Counted from the stretch's first letter, positions 12,898-20,321 are shown. The stretch is 20,322 nucleotides of DNA from a virus (IMGVR_UViG_3300044225_000500:1-20322), one strand, 5' to 3'. Numbers and translations: made by a program. The notes: generated by a model not told the origin, from the sequence alone.

Positions 12898-15328
12898 TTC
12901 TGTTACTTAGCTCCCTAGCTATTTCCAATCCAATTTCAGTGCCTTCTCTTATATCCTGTTTTTGGGATTGTTCAAGCTCGCTCGCTATTTTTATTCCAAG
13001 TTTAGCGCCTTCTCTTTGCTCTTCTGACGCAAGCCTATCCTTTTGCATAGAAATATTTTCAGACTTAGACTTCATATCGGCCTGCAACTTAGCAATATCC
13101 ATTTCTTTTTTATGTGCAAACTCTGCCTCTTTTAGAGACATTTCTCTTTGTTGTATTTGTGTGAGAGGGTCTTGCTGTTGTTTTTGATTTTCTTTTTGCT
13201 GCATTTCTGCCTGATCTTTACGAAGCAGTTTTTGTGCAGCCTGAGAAGCCAGCCTACTAAGTTCAACCTCTACATCGTCTGGAAGAGGTGCGTTCTCATC
13301 AGGCATACTAACACCCAAGTTCTTTTCTATTTCTCTTCTATACTGGAATGCAACATGCTCTGTTATGTGAGCGGCTAAAGCAGCTTGTATCGCCCCAGCA
13401 AACGGTGATTGACCAACGATTTCTTTTAGTTTTGGATCTTCAGCCGCAGCTAAATGCACAGAAATATGTGCTTCGTGATCCTGATGCTTAAACGCCTTGA
13501 CTGGCTCTTGTTTCAAAATGGACATGTTTTCACTAACAGGATCTGCCGAATCAATGTCATCAGGTAACTTAATTATTTCTTCAGCGTCTTTAATTCCAAG
13601 AACCTCAAGCATTTGCCTGTGTAATTTACCAAGATCATAAAGATGCGGTGCTTGCTGCGCTAGTTGCATAGCAGCCTGATACTGAACAACCCTTTGAGAC
13701 ATAGTAGCGGCATTAGGGTCAGACACAGGTATGACATCAATACGACCATCAAAATCCTCTTGTCTGTTAAAGTCACCATCTGTTTCATAAGAGTATTGTG
13801 ATGGCATATAATCTTTTATGATGTTTGCCAGTAAACGAAGTTCATTTTTTAACGCATGATGAAGTCTTGCCTGAACACCAGACATAACCTTCATGCTGCG
13901 CTCCATTAGCGCGAGTGTAGTTCCGACCGGAGCTTGTGGGTTGAGGTTTCCAATTTGTACATCAGCAACGGAGCCAATCCGTCTCCCCTCTTCCACGATA
14001 TTTCCGAGAAGCTGATATAATACTGAGGACGGCTCCTTGTAAGGAAGGAATGCGATGCTATCCCTAATTGCACCACCCGGTACATCAACATCCCTGAACT
14101 CACCCGGCATGAGAGGCGAATCATCACCCTTAATACGGAGTCCGCGAGCCTTGAGGCCAGCCGGAAGGTTAGAGAGCGTACCCGCGTCAATAAGTTGACG
14201 AAGAATACTTGTGGCACTCTTAGCAAGACCACCAATAAGATGAATAAGACCCGTTCCATAGAACCCAAGGCCCGGTAAGTATCTGTAGTGAACAAAGTGT
14301 TGTCTTTTACGCTTCTTAGAATCGTCCTCATACCAATTCCTTCTAATCGCCAAGATTGTTTCTGACGACTTATCTATAGTTACAATATACGGTCTGGCTA
14401 TACCATCCTTGTCCTCGAAAGGCTCAGGCATAAGAAGATCAACGTGCATTTCAAGAAGCGTGTGCCTATCATCCTCTTCAAGTACAGCGACCTCTCCCTC
14501 GATCTCATCATATTTTTCTTGTATGTCTGAAATATCTGGCTCAGGATCTGGAAGATCTACATCAATGTAAAAACCGTTAACTTGAAGCTCTACTATTTCG
14601 TTTGGTGTCTTTTTCATTACATGAGTGTAACGCGGGCATGTGTTCAGATCTGATGCGCCGTAAGAAACAACAAAATCCTCAGCAGGCACAAACATGGCGC
14701 ACGGTCGCTCCATAATCGGATCATAATAAACTTTTTTGAAAGATGATCCTGCAAGCGGGAGCCTAAACAACATCTGCTCAGTTTCATCACGATATTCTGT
14801 CATCTCCTCGGTGAGAAGATAATTCATCTCGTGTTCAACTCTCTCGCCCTGCTTTACCTTTTCGTAATCTTTCTTACCAATAAGTTTAACTCTCACTGGC
14901 CCTGAAGCTGGAAATATCTCACCCATAGCCTGAGCCTGAAACCTTACAGTTGCCTCTGTAAGCACCGGGTGGAACACACCTGAAGCGCCCTGCCAAGGTT
15001 GAGTCCTTTCCTCAATCTTCATACCAAGAAGATCAAGACCTTTAACATATGCCCTAGCCCAGTCTTTTCTGGATTGCCTGTCTGAAATAAAATCTTCTAT
15101 TAATTCAGAGGCCAAAGACTGTAAATCAGCCTCCTCAATAAACTCTGCTAAATTTGCATCATGGTCTGGCCCCATAATGTCTTCTGCGACCTCTCCCGTG
15201 AAATCAATAATCATAGCCCCATCATCGTTACCGATACTTATTGCTTCAGGATTAACAATCTCGACACTAACTTCATCCGTACCCTCAACATCAACGGATG
15301 ATGGCACCATTGGTTTTTCAATAGCCAT
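12884..15328 (-). CDS. Portal protein (P22-type)
   Basis: 814 residues. It forms the twelve-part ring at one head vertex through which DNA is packaged and later leaves. The core includes QSRKDWARAYVKGLDLLGMK, RTQPWQGASGVFHPVLTEAT, FRLPLAGSSFKKVYYDPIME, FVHYRYLPGLGFYGTGLIHL and PVGTTLALMERSMKVMSGVQ. This is the signature of the large P22/SU10-like portals and not the shorter HK97 type. The last 130 residues are a Gln/Lys/Glu coiled coil (KENQKQQQDPLTQIQQREMS), comparable with the helical barrel of P22 portal. It is preceded by a small gene and followed by the CGGC protein. The acidic N-terminal 60 residues are not recognised. Confidence 0.9.
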   Translation of the reverse strand: MAIEKPMVPSSVDVEGTDEVSVEIVNPEAISIGNDDGAMIIDFTGEVAEDIMGPDHDANLAEFIEEADLQSLASELIEDFISDRQSRKDWARAYVKGLDLLGMKIEERTQPWQGASGVFHPVLTEATVRFQAQAMGEIFPASGPVRVKLIGKKDYEKVKQGERVEHEMNYLLTEEMTEYRDETEQMLFRLPLAGSSFKKVYYDPIMERPCAMFVPAEDFVVSYGASDLNTCPRYTHVMKKTPNEIVELQVNGFYIDVDLPDPEPDISDIQEKYDEIEGEVAVLEEDDRHTLLEMHVDLLMPEPFEDKDGIARPYIVTIDKSSETILAIRRNWYEDDSKKRKRQHFVHYRYLPGLGFYGTGLIHLIGGLAKSATSILRQLIDAGTLSNLPAGLKARGLRIKGDDSPLMPGEFRDVDVPGGAIRDSIAFLPYKEPSSVLYQLLGNIVEEGRRIGSVADVQIGNLNPQAPVGTTLALMERSMKVMSGVQARLHHALKNELRLLANIIKDYMPSQYSYETDGDFNRQEDFDGRIDVIPVSDPNAATMSQRVVQYQAAMQLAQQAPHLYDLGKLHRQMLEVLGIKDAEEIIKLPDDIDSADPVSENMSILKQEPVKAFKHQDHEAHISVHLAAAEDPKLKEIVGQSPFAGAIQAALAAHITEHVAFQYRREIEKNLGVSMPDENAPLPDDVEVELSRLASQAAQKLLRKDQAEMQQKENQKQQQDPLTQIQQREMSLKEAEFAHKKEMDIAKLQADMKSKSENISMQKDRLASEEQREGAKLGIKIASELEQSQKQDIREGTEIGLEIARELSNRNGEE

Positions 15329-15329
15329 T

Positions 15330-15533
15330 TTATGTTTCCTTTTTCTCGGTATCGGGTTTTTTCATTATAACAGCATGGCGGGCATGATGGGAGCCTTCCA
15401 TGTTACTTACAACTTTCCACCCTAAACTCTTAAAAATTTTTATCTCTCTGTGTGAAATAAATCTGTATATTCCCGATTTATCATCAATAATATGAAACTG
15501 GTCTTTTGTACTTTGGCTCGTCATCCCACTCAT
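15330..15533 (-). CDS. Small hypothetical protein between terminase and portal
   Basis: 67 residues, or 64 from the ATG at 15524. Neither start has a clear ribosome site, and both lie within the end of the terminase gene. Blocks are DKSGIYRFISHREIKIFKSL, GWKVVSNMEGSHHARHAVIM and a charged tail KKPDTEKKET. It has His-rich central residues and probably an alpha/beta fold. No known family. It ends 2 nt before the portal ATG, which supports it as a true operon member. Confidence 0.65.
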   Translation of the reverse strand: MSGMTSQSTKDQFHIIDDKSGIYRFISHREIKIFKSLGWKVVSNMEGSHHARHAVIMKKPDTEKKET

Positions 15534-16992
15534 CCATAGTGCTTCTAATCCAACCGCCCTGACGAAACCTCAACAATGCCTGAGTTGTGGAGTCAACCAA
15601 ATCATCATTATCGCCAGCAGGAAAAGCAGCACATTCCTCTATTACCTCGTCAGCCCACCTAGTTGGCGGACACCATATCACACCACTAGCAAAAAGATCA
15701 CTAACAGCGTTTACACGGGCTATTTTGTCCTGTCCTCTTGACGGGGTAAACTCTGTCACAGGTATTCCCATAGCCCTAAGCTCAAAAATCAAAGGAGAAC
15801 CAGAGGCTTTTGCCTCAACAATCATCTGATCTGGCTCAAACTCCCAATATTTGTCATACGCAGCGCGTTTTAACTCTGGAAACTCCAGTTTTTCCTTGTA
15901 TGCATCCAATAATATCAGATTTGGTTGCAAATCACCACTTTCATTAGGGTGTTGAAACACTCCCCACGTTGTGCAAGCGCTATAATCGGCTCTTTGTGTC
16001 TTCAAAAAGGCCGTATCCCAGCTTTGAATGATGGCTTCACAGGCTGGAGGGTCATCTTTTTCCCATTCCTGCCACCATTCACGCTTAATTAGCGCACCTT
16101 CTTCGGAAGTAGGGTCTTGCTGGTACTGTGCAGACCATTTTGACACTGGTAATTCAGCTCTTAGAGCCTCTAATTGGTCTAAAGGCCAGAACTCAGGCCA
16201 TAAAGGATCTCCAGAAGGCATGATTGCTGGCAATTCTATAATTTCCCAGTCATCAACACCCTCTCTTTGGGTTACAGATTTAATTATTTTGCCAGTCAGG
16301 TCTCTTGTAGACCATCTTGTCATAACAATTATTATAGATCCACCCGGTTGCAGCCTTTGTCTTGGGCCTGATGTGTACCATTCATACACTTTGTCGTAGA
16401 CTTCTGGGTTGTAAGCCCCCAGTGCCGCCTCCTGCTCCGAGTGGGGGTCATCAATAATGAGAACGTCAGCACCTTTACCAGTAACTGCACCACCAACACC
16501 AATAGCAAAATAATCACCCCGCTTGTTTGTGTTCCATCTTCCAGCAGCTTTCGAGTCAGAGGATAACTCTATACCCGGAAAAACCTGTTGGAAGTCCTCC
16601 TGACCGATAAGGTTTCTTACCTTACGACCAAATCCTACAGCAAGTTCTGCCGTGTGTGCAGTTTGAATTATTTTTTTTTCTGGGTATCTACCTAAAAACC
16701 AAGCCGGAAATAAAAAAGACGCAAACTCTGACTTGGTGTGTCTTGGCGGCATATTTATTATCAGACGTTTTAGATCTCCATTTGCAACACGCTCAAACGC
16801 ATCCGCCATAATCTCGTGATGCTTGCCCCCAATAAATGCAGGCCACATCTTTTTTACAAAAGTTAGAAAGTCCTCTCTTGACGCCTCTTTCTCTTTTGCA
16901 TTCTCAAGCTCAAGTAAAAGATCAAGCATCTCTTTTTGATCTTCTAGTGGCAGTTGATTGATTTTTGATTTTACGGCAGCAAGTTCTTTCAT
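15484..16992 (-). CDS. terL: Terminase large subunit (packaging ATPase and nuclease)
   Basis: 502 residues. The N-terminal ATPase has a Walker A-type loop MPPRHTKSE (residues 81-89), Walker B VLIIDDPH (177-184) and a coupling motif IIVMTRWSTRD (221-231). The C-terminal RNase H-like nuclease shows the three acidic sites: IQSWDTAF (Asp326), MIVEAKA (Glu393) and GDNDDLVDSTTQALL (Asp463/464). It cuts and pumps phage DNA into the prohead through the portal. All motifs are intact. The ATG overlaps the preceding stop (ATGA). The small subunit gene is not adjacent but about 2.7 kb away, beyond an operon on the other strand. Confidence 0.95.
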   Translation of the reverse strand: MKELAAVKSKINQLPLEDQKEMLDLLLELENAKEKEASREDFLTFVKKMWPAFIGGKHHEIMADAFERVANGDLKRLIINMPPRHTKSEFASFLFPAWFLGRYPEKKIIQTAHTAELAVGFGRKVRNLIGQEDFQQVFPGIELSSDSKAAGRWNTNKRGDYFAIGVGGAVTGKGADVLIIDDPHSEQEAALGAYNPEVYDKVYEWYTSGPRQRLQPGGSIIIVMTRWSTRDLTGKIIKSVTQREGVDDWEIIELPAIMPSGDPLWPEFWPLDQLEALRAELPVSKWSAQYQQDPTSEEGALIKREWWQEWEKDDPPACEAIIQSWDTAFLKTQRADYSACTTWGVFQHPNESGDLQPNLILLDAYKEKLEFPELKRAAYDKYWEFEPDQMIVEAKASGSPLIFELRAMGIPVTEFTPSRGQDKIARVNAVSDLFASGVIWCPPTRWADEVIEECAAFPAGDNDDLVDSTTQALLRFRQGGWIRSTMDEWDDEPKYKRPVSYY

Positions 16993-17195
16993 GTGCCTAG
17001 CATATCTGTTTTTTCACAGCTATATTTATAATTTGCTGTAAAATACTCTGGCCCGATTCTTTTGGTGTCGTGTATCATTTCAGCAACCCTCTCTATGCAC
17101 TGTTGATTTGTTGGATACGGCCCTCTGTTGTCCATCAGTTCAACACAAAAATCAGGCAATGAAGCAAGGCAAACAAGTATTGCGGCTTCAAACAT
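16989..17195 (-). CDS. Small Cys-containing hypothetical protein
   Basis: 68 residues: MFEAAILVCLASLPDFCVEL, DNRGPYPTNQQCIERVAEMI, then YKYSCEKTDM. The four Cys and the weakly hydrophobic first 15 residues suggest an exported, disulfide-bonded protein, though no clear signal peptidase site is visible. I recall similar LCLASLP...C..L.D.RGPY...QQC.ER.AEM proteins in marine phages without known function. AGGAGAGG precedes the ATG and the stop overlaps the terminase start. Confidence 0.72.
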   Translation of the reverse strand: MFEAAILVCLASLPDFCVELMDNRGPYPTNQQCIERVAEMIHDTKRIGPEYFTANYKYSCEKTDMLGT

Positions 17196-17436
17196 CTTCC
17201 TCTCCTAAACACCTTGACAATAAAACCGACTTAGCAAGCTCTAATAAAAATACCATATCAGGGGCTTTTGCATGAGATGTGCCTACAAACAATCTTCCCT
17301 GCTTTGTCCAGCCAACAACAAGGGCTTCCATCATATCAACCTCTTCACAGATATTGTTTAGCATATCATTAGGCTCAAGAGGATCATCATCAACAGGGAT
17401 GCTGCTCTTTGGAAAATGTATAATATTGTCAGACAT
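17188..17436 (-). CDS. Small conserved phage protein of unknown function
   Basis: 82 residues. An acidic first half (SIPVDDDPLEPNDMLNNICE) is followed by MEALVVGWTKQGRLFVGTSH, a short beta hairpin, and a hydrophobic helix DMVFLLELAKSVLLSRC. It has no known domain. I recall the DEALVVGW...GxLxVGTSHA-like pattern from marine phages. It lies in the leading part of the late operon, just after a double hairpin. The ribosome site is AAGGAT. Its end overlaps the next gene by 8 nt. Confidence 0.72.
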   Translation of the reverse strand: MSDNIIHFPKSSIPVDDDPLEPNDMLNNICEEVDMMEALVVGWTKQGRLFVGTSHAKAPDMVFLLELAKSVLLSRCLGEEDV

Positions 17437-17447
17437 AACAGATCCTT

Positions 17448-17518
17448 AAAAAATAATGACGGCGGGGAGCGGAGAGGACTCGCTCAACCCGCCGGGGGTG
17501 TTGGGAGACTTACACCCC
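17448..17518 (-). terminator. Tandem G/C hairpins, candidate terminator or attenuator
   Basis: On the minus RNA a first hairpin pairs 17512-17518 with 17495-17501 (7 bp, 10-nt loop). A second pairs 17488-17493 and 17481-17485 with 17461-17466 and 17467-17471 (11 bp with a 2-nt bulge, 9-nt loop). A run of six T (17453-17448) comes 7 nt later, just before the ribosome site of the next gene. Confidence 0.5.
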
Positions 17519-17545
17519 ATGAAAGTATATCTTCTATAAACCCAA

Positions 17546-17707
17546 TTAGCTATCCCCGTCCATGTTTTCTTTTGGATAATATACATCAACGTGAGAATCG
17601 CACTTAGGACAACTCAGGTTTGTCACCATTGAGTAGAACTCATTTTCCTCTTCAATGTCGTGATCCCCACCCCAAATAAGCTCTGTTTTACAGTGCCAAC
17701 AGTTCAT
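17546..17707 (-). CDS. Zinc-ribbon protein, 53 residues, first gene of the late operon
   Basis: A complete small gene: MNCWHCKTELIWGGDHDIEE, then NEFYSMVTNLSCPKCDSHVD and VYYPKENMDGDS. CWHC at residues 3-6 and CPKC at 33-36 form the two knuckles of a zinc ribbon. GGGGAG lies 6 nt before the ATG. I recall very similar short proteins in uncultured marine phages. It might bind DNA or RNA polymerase, as small phage zinc ribbons sometimes do, but this is inference. It is the first gene read leftward from the divergent promoter region. Confidence 0.82.
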   Translation of the reverse strand: MNCWHCKTELIWGGDHDIEEENEFYSMVTNLSCPKCDSHVDVYYPKENMDGDS

Positions 17708-17719
17708 TTTTTTCTCCCC

Positions 17720-17767
17720 AATATATATAATATATTATATAATATATGATTAATATATTATAATATA
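17720..17767. promoter_or_regulatory. A/T-only divergent promoter region with palindromes
   Basis: 48 bp with one G. It contains an 18-bp perfect palindrome (17724-17741) and a 10-bp one (17751-17760). TATAAT -10 boxes occur on the plus strand at 17759-17764 and on the minus strand at 17734-17739 and 17757-17762. No good -35 boxes are visible. It lies between oppositely directed genes, so it probably drives both, and it could also be a melting site for replication. Confidence 0.6.
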
Positions 17768-17796
17768 CTAACTAAGGGTTTTTTCGGGAGACAAAG

Positions 17797-18531
17797 ATGC
17801 CTTTTTTACAAAGCAACATACCACACTTCAAATGTTGGGTGCGGCGTGAATATACATGTAATCATGTGAACTACCACGGCGAGTTTTTACACGCTATGTG
17901 TATTGCTGTGACAACAATGCCAAATCGGTGCCTGAGTTTTCAGGTTATATTCACAGGTTGTGAATCCGATGACACGGATGAGGATAATGTCCACGGCGGT
18001 GCCATGTGGGCGAGAATGCCAATAACTGCACTGGTCGGAGACACTCCGTTTGATGAATGGCCTGAGCCTATGCCAGTACACGCTGCACAGCCTTGGGACT
18101 GTATGTCTCACACCCACGCCGTTTACACATTAAACAGAGCAACACCATGTCCTTGGATTGTAAAGGTTGATGGTGAGTTCTACCCAGCTAAATATTATTT
18201 CACTGTTGATTACACTGATAGCGAGATAGCCGATGATCCGGCACAGCACAAACAAAGCCATGTTTTAGAACTGCTTGATGCTGGTGAGTGGACAGGGAAT
18301 ATAGTGGCACTACCAAACAATCGGGTAAGGGTGACACACCCAGCTTGGTTTGAAACAGGTGAAGGCGCACCAGACTTCCTGCCATCACAGCATATACACT
18401 ATTCAAAATCAGATCTTGACTATACACTTGATGTTAATCAAATATTTGATAATCTTTATGCAGAAGACGATTTAGAACAAGCTGCTAAGGAAGCATATGG
18501 GAACCTTACTTTGGGAGATGATGATGCGTGA
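17797..18531 (+). CDS. Conserved hypothetical protein, first gene of plus-strand operon
   Basis: 244 residues, starting MPFLQSNIPHFKCWVRREYT after CGGGAGACAAAG. It is rich in His, Trp, Cys and acidic residues. Blocks are FLHAMCIAVTTMPNRCLSFQ, VIFTGCESDDTDEDNVHGGA, WARMPITALVGDTPFDEWPE, TPCPWIVKVDGEFYPAKYYF and NNRVRVTHPAWFETGEGAPD. The fold looks mixed and mostly beta. I recall this protein from marine viral sequences, always without function. No enzyme motif is recognised. It is read away from the late genes, and so may be an early or accessory function. It overlaps the next gene by 8 nt. Confidence 0.8.
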   Translation: MPFLQSNIPHFKCWVRREYTCNHVNYHGEFLHAMCIAVTTMPNRCLSFQVIFTGCESDDTDEDNVHGGAMWARMPITALVGDTPFDEWPEPMPVHAAQPWDCMSHTHAVYTLNRATPCPWIVKVDGEFYPAKYYFTVDYTDSEIADDPAQHKQSHVLELLDAGEWTGNIVALPNNRVRVTHPAWFETGEGAPDFLPSQHIHYSKSDLDYTLDVNQIFDNLYAEDDLEQAAKEAYGNLTLGDDDA

Positions 18532-18730
18532 TACACACCCTGACATTCTTGGTGCTGCTAGAAAGTACGCCGAGGGCAAAATAGCCGTGCATAAAACAAA
18601 CATTGATGTTTATGTGGAAAACCCTTCAGGTATCGGGGAACATTCCGATATCGTAGAGGCTGTTATTGAAGAGCTAAAGAAGGTGGCTGAGTGGGAAGAT
18701 GTTATCGAATCAATAGATAACAACTGGTAA
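18524..18730 (+). CDS. Small hypothetical protein, 68 residues
   Basis: Start chosen at the third of three adjacent in-frame ATGs, because GGGAG then lies 6 nt upstream. The gene overlaps the previous one by 8 nt. Sequence blocks are DTHPDILGAARKYAEGKIAV, NIDVYVENPSGIGEHSDIVE and KKVAEWEDVIESIDNNW. It is likely one helix, a short beta hairpin and a second helix. It is acidic. The phrase NIDVYVENPSGIGEHSDI recalls short phage proteins of unknown role. Nothing indicates an enzyme. Confidence 0.72.
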   Translation: MRDTHPDILGAARKYAEGKIAVHKTNIDVYVENPSGIGEHSDIVEAVIEELKKVAEWEDVIESIDNNW

Positions 18731-18758
18731 AAAGTTATATGGAACTTAGGAGACAAAA

Positions 18759-18962
18759 ATGGAATCTTTGTTAATTTTAGGTGCTTTGGCATATGGAATA
18801 CATCACTACAGCAAAACAGATGATGTGGAGCTTATGGAAGATAAGCAAATCAACTATGCATTTGACGAGGGCATACACAGGATAGACTGGTCAAAGGCAG
18901 GGAACTTTAGAACAACCAGCACGGAGAACAATGTGAAGTGGGTCATAGTGACAAACGAATAG
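18759..18962 (+). CDS. Small protein with possible N-terminal membrane segment
   Basis: 67 residues after TTAGGAGACAAAA. The N-terminus MESLLILGALAYGIHHYSKT has a short hydrophobic run of about 12 residues, which may anchor it or act as a weak signal. The rest is acidic and soluble: DDVELMEDKQINYAFDEG, IDWSKAGNFRTTSTENNVKW. No known family. Third gene of the plus-strand operon. Confidence 0.65.
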   Translation: MESLLILGALAYGIHHYSKTDDVELMEDKQINYAFDEGIHRIDWSKAGNFRTTSTENNVKWVIVTNE

Positions 18963-18971
18963 GGGGACAAA

Positions 18972-19235
18972 ATGGCTATCTACTCAGTGTTAAGATCGCC
19001 GGGGCCAAACTACGATATGAAATACTGCGTTGCTGTGAATGGTGAGCCGATGACAAATCCAACACATTCGGTTCTAGCAGCGGAGCAGGCAAAAACGATA
19101 TGCGAAACATACGGCCTACAGGGTCAATACTCCATCAACAGTCTATTCAGAATAGATTGCGAGAGAAAAGCAAAAGCCGAAGGTGAGAAGTTTAACAAAG
19201 AAAAACTAGAAGACCCATACGGGGAAAAGACCTAG
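18972..19235 (+). CDS. Small hypothetical protein, last gene of plus-strand operon
   Basis: 87 residues, after AGGGGGACAAA. It reads MAIYSVLRSPGPNYDMKYCV, AVNGEPMTNPTHSVLAAEQA and KTICETYGLQGQYSINSLFR, and ends in a charged tail. The middle resembles a small alpha/beta fold in which a strand with VNGEPM is followed by a helix. Function is unknown. The gene is followed by A/T palindromic sequence and a G/C hairpin that probably end the transcript. Confidence 0.7.
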   Translation: MAIYSVLRSPGPNYDMKYCVAVNGEPMTNPTHSVLAAEQAKTICETYGLQGQYSINSLFRIDCERKAKAEGEKFNKEKLEDPYGEKT

Positions 19236-19303
19236 TTTGAAATTTTTTGAAAAAAATTTTTTACCCCCTAGGATTCCTACCCTTCTTTTCTACTGAAGGG
19301 TGG
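19236..19303. terminator. Convergent terminator candidate region
   Basis: An A/T inverted repeat (19240-19259, with T to 19262) follows the plus operon. TAGGA and TCCTA (19269-19279) flank one base. ACCCTTC (19279-19285) pairs with GAAGGGT (19295-19301) around 9 nt, and this hairpin includes the stop of the minus-strand DUF1289 gene. No single element is a textbook terminator. Confidence 0.45.
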
Positions 19304-19508
19304 GCCTCTCAATCTCCTCCCACGCCTGCCAGAGAAAAAGGGTACGGGTACGCACCACTTCCATCATCAAGACCGCCTCAGAGGGCGTTAAATCGTCCCA
19401 GATGGATATCTCCTCTATAGTTCTGTTACACCCTAGGCACAGACTATTAACTTCATCAATGGTGCAGACGCCTACACAAGGGGAGGGCTTTACTAAAATA
19501 TCTGTCAT
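19290..19508 (-). CDS. DUF1289 family protein
   Basis: 72 residues. PSPCVGVCTIDEVNSLCLGC holds the four conserved Cys (residues 11, 15, 24, 27), followed by NRTIEEISIWDDLTPSEAVL. This is the DUF1289 pattern of small proteobacterial proteins thought to bind an Fe-S cluster or zinc. In bacteria these are annotated as YdhL-like, of unknown role. It is rare to find one in a phage structural region, so it may have been acquired from the host. It lies between the small terminase and the plus-strand operon, on the minus strand, and has no close partner gene. Confidence 0.82.
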   Translation of the reverse strand: MTDILVKPSPCVGVCTIDEVNSLCLGCNRTIEEISIWDDLTPSEAVLMMEVVRTRTLFLWQAWEEIERPTLQ

Positions 19509-19530
19509 CGTATGTGCAGAACCTCATGTA

Positions 19531-19608
19531 GGGTGCGTGGGTAGGCGCATGACTATATGGGGTGGATGGGGGTAGGTGGGGTCACCAAGGCTTCGTGCAT
19601 AGGAAGCC
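19531..19608. other. G-run tract and hairpin beside the small terminase gene
   Basis: The plus strand has G-runs at 19531-19533, 19539-19541, 19559-19562, 19568-19572 and 19578-19581, spaced to allow a G-quadruplex with one long loop. A hairpin follows: GGCTTC (19589-19594) with GAAGCC (19603-19608). No gene covers 19509-19648. Packaging-site or regulatory role is possible. Confidence 0.45.
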
Positions 19609-19648
19609 AGCCCCCAACGAAAACCAGATAGTCCCGAAACGGCCCTAA

Positions 19649-20113
19649 TCACGATCCGATCAGCCGATCAAGTTTTGCCCTCAAATCTCGCTCAATTTCA
19701 GAGGCGGTGCGCTCAGTCGTGTCGGTCTGCTCAACCCTGTCGGTAAACATCCCGACTGTCTTGCCCACCAGCTCAAGAGCCCGAATGCGTGACGATGCAT
19801 TGTCAGCCGATACCGCTTCCTCTTGCAGTGATTTCAAAACCCATTCCTCACGCCTTGCGAGCCGCGTTCGGTGATCCTGCTCATTATCGGCTTGAATGGC
19901 TTTGATCCTTGCGGAGACCTTGGGGTTCTGGGCAAGGCGGCAAGCCTCACTCCAAACAGTGCTATCTTTCATGGCATCAGCGGCATAGCACTCACGATAC
20001 GCATCACTCAGGACTGAGCCCCCTGCCACCAGCTTTGCAAAGGCCTCTTGCTTGCCTGTCAGTGGTCTATCCTCTTTACCCACTACCCTTAGATGTGTTG
20101 GTTTCTTTCCCAT
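19649..20113 (-). CDS. terS: Terminase small subunit
   Basis: 154 residues. After a basic N-terminus, LTGKQEAFAKLVAGGSVLSD and AYRECYAADAMKDSTVWSEA, then NPKVSARIKAIQADN, form the helix-turn-helix opening of the Terminase_2 / TerS family. A long charged helix follows (HRTRLARREEWVLKSLQEEA) and then an oligomerisation-type end. It recognises the packaging site and delivers DNA to the large subunit. An in-frame TAG upstream fixes the ATG. The gene looks richer in G+C than the rest of the window. Confidence 0.85.
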   Translation of the reverse strand: MGKKPTHLRVVGKEDRPLTGKQEAFAKLVAGGSVLSDAYRECYAADAMKDSTVWSEACRLAQNPKVSARIKAIQADNEQDHRTRLARREEWVLKSLQEEAVSADNASSRIRALELVGKTVGMFTDRVEQTDTTERTASEIERDLRAKLDRLIGS

Positions 20114-20298
20114 GTTCTATTCCCTATGAGCGCAACGCATTGTGCTTGGCGCACGGCAAGCGCGGTTTCAACTTTTGTCATTTTACCACCCCAAAAAGTT
20201 CTATGGAACCTGTAGGCAACCCTAAAACCTCAATATGCCCTCAATCGCTCTAGGATGGCTCAGGACGGCCTTTAGGTGTTTTTGGGTACTTTCCTACC
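20114..20298. other. Upstream region of small terminase, no supported gene
   Basis: Minus-strand leader of the small terminase gene. A short frame of 30 residues (20089-20181) overlaps it but is not convincing. I see no clear -35/-10 pair. GTTC and GAAC (20198-20209) make a small hairpin. Confidence 0.4.
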
Positions 20299-20321
20299 AA
20301 AAATGCGCCAGCGGCGTTTTT
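20299..20321. terminator. Possible bidirectional terminator at the window edge
   Basis: CGCC (20306-20309) pairs with GGCG (20313-20316) around AGC. A run of A lies on the left and five T on the right, so either strand gives a short stem and T-run. The stem is only 4 bp, extended by A-T pairs beyond a 2-nt bulge. It would separate the small terminase region from whatever lies to the right. Confidence 0.4.

Noticed and set aside
13906-14331. 141-residue minus-strand frame inside the portal gene
   Set aside because: It is in another frame of the well-supported portal gene, with Leu/Arg/Ser-rich content typical of a shadow frame.
17416-17607. Plus-strand frame of 63 residues over the tandem hairpins
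   Set aside because: It overlaps the 53-residue zinc-ribbon gene and the hairpins, with no plausible protein features or ribosome site.
20089-20181. 30-residue minus-strand frame (MTKVETALAV...) overlapping the start of the small terminase gene
   Set aside because: It has a possible ribosome site, but it is very short and unfamiliar, and it overlaps a real gene. Not enough support to call.
19909-20253. Plus-strand frame of 114 residues across the small terminase start
   Set aside because: Its sequence (Ser/Pro/His-rich) shows no domain, and the opposite strand encodes a clear TerS protein.
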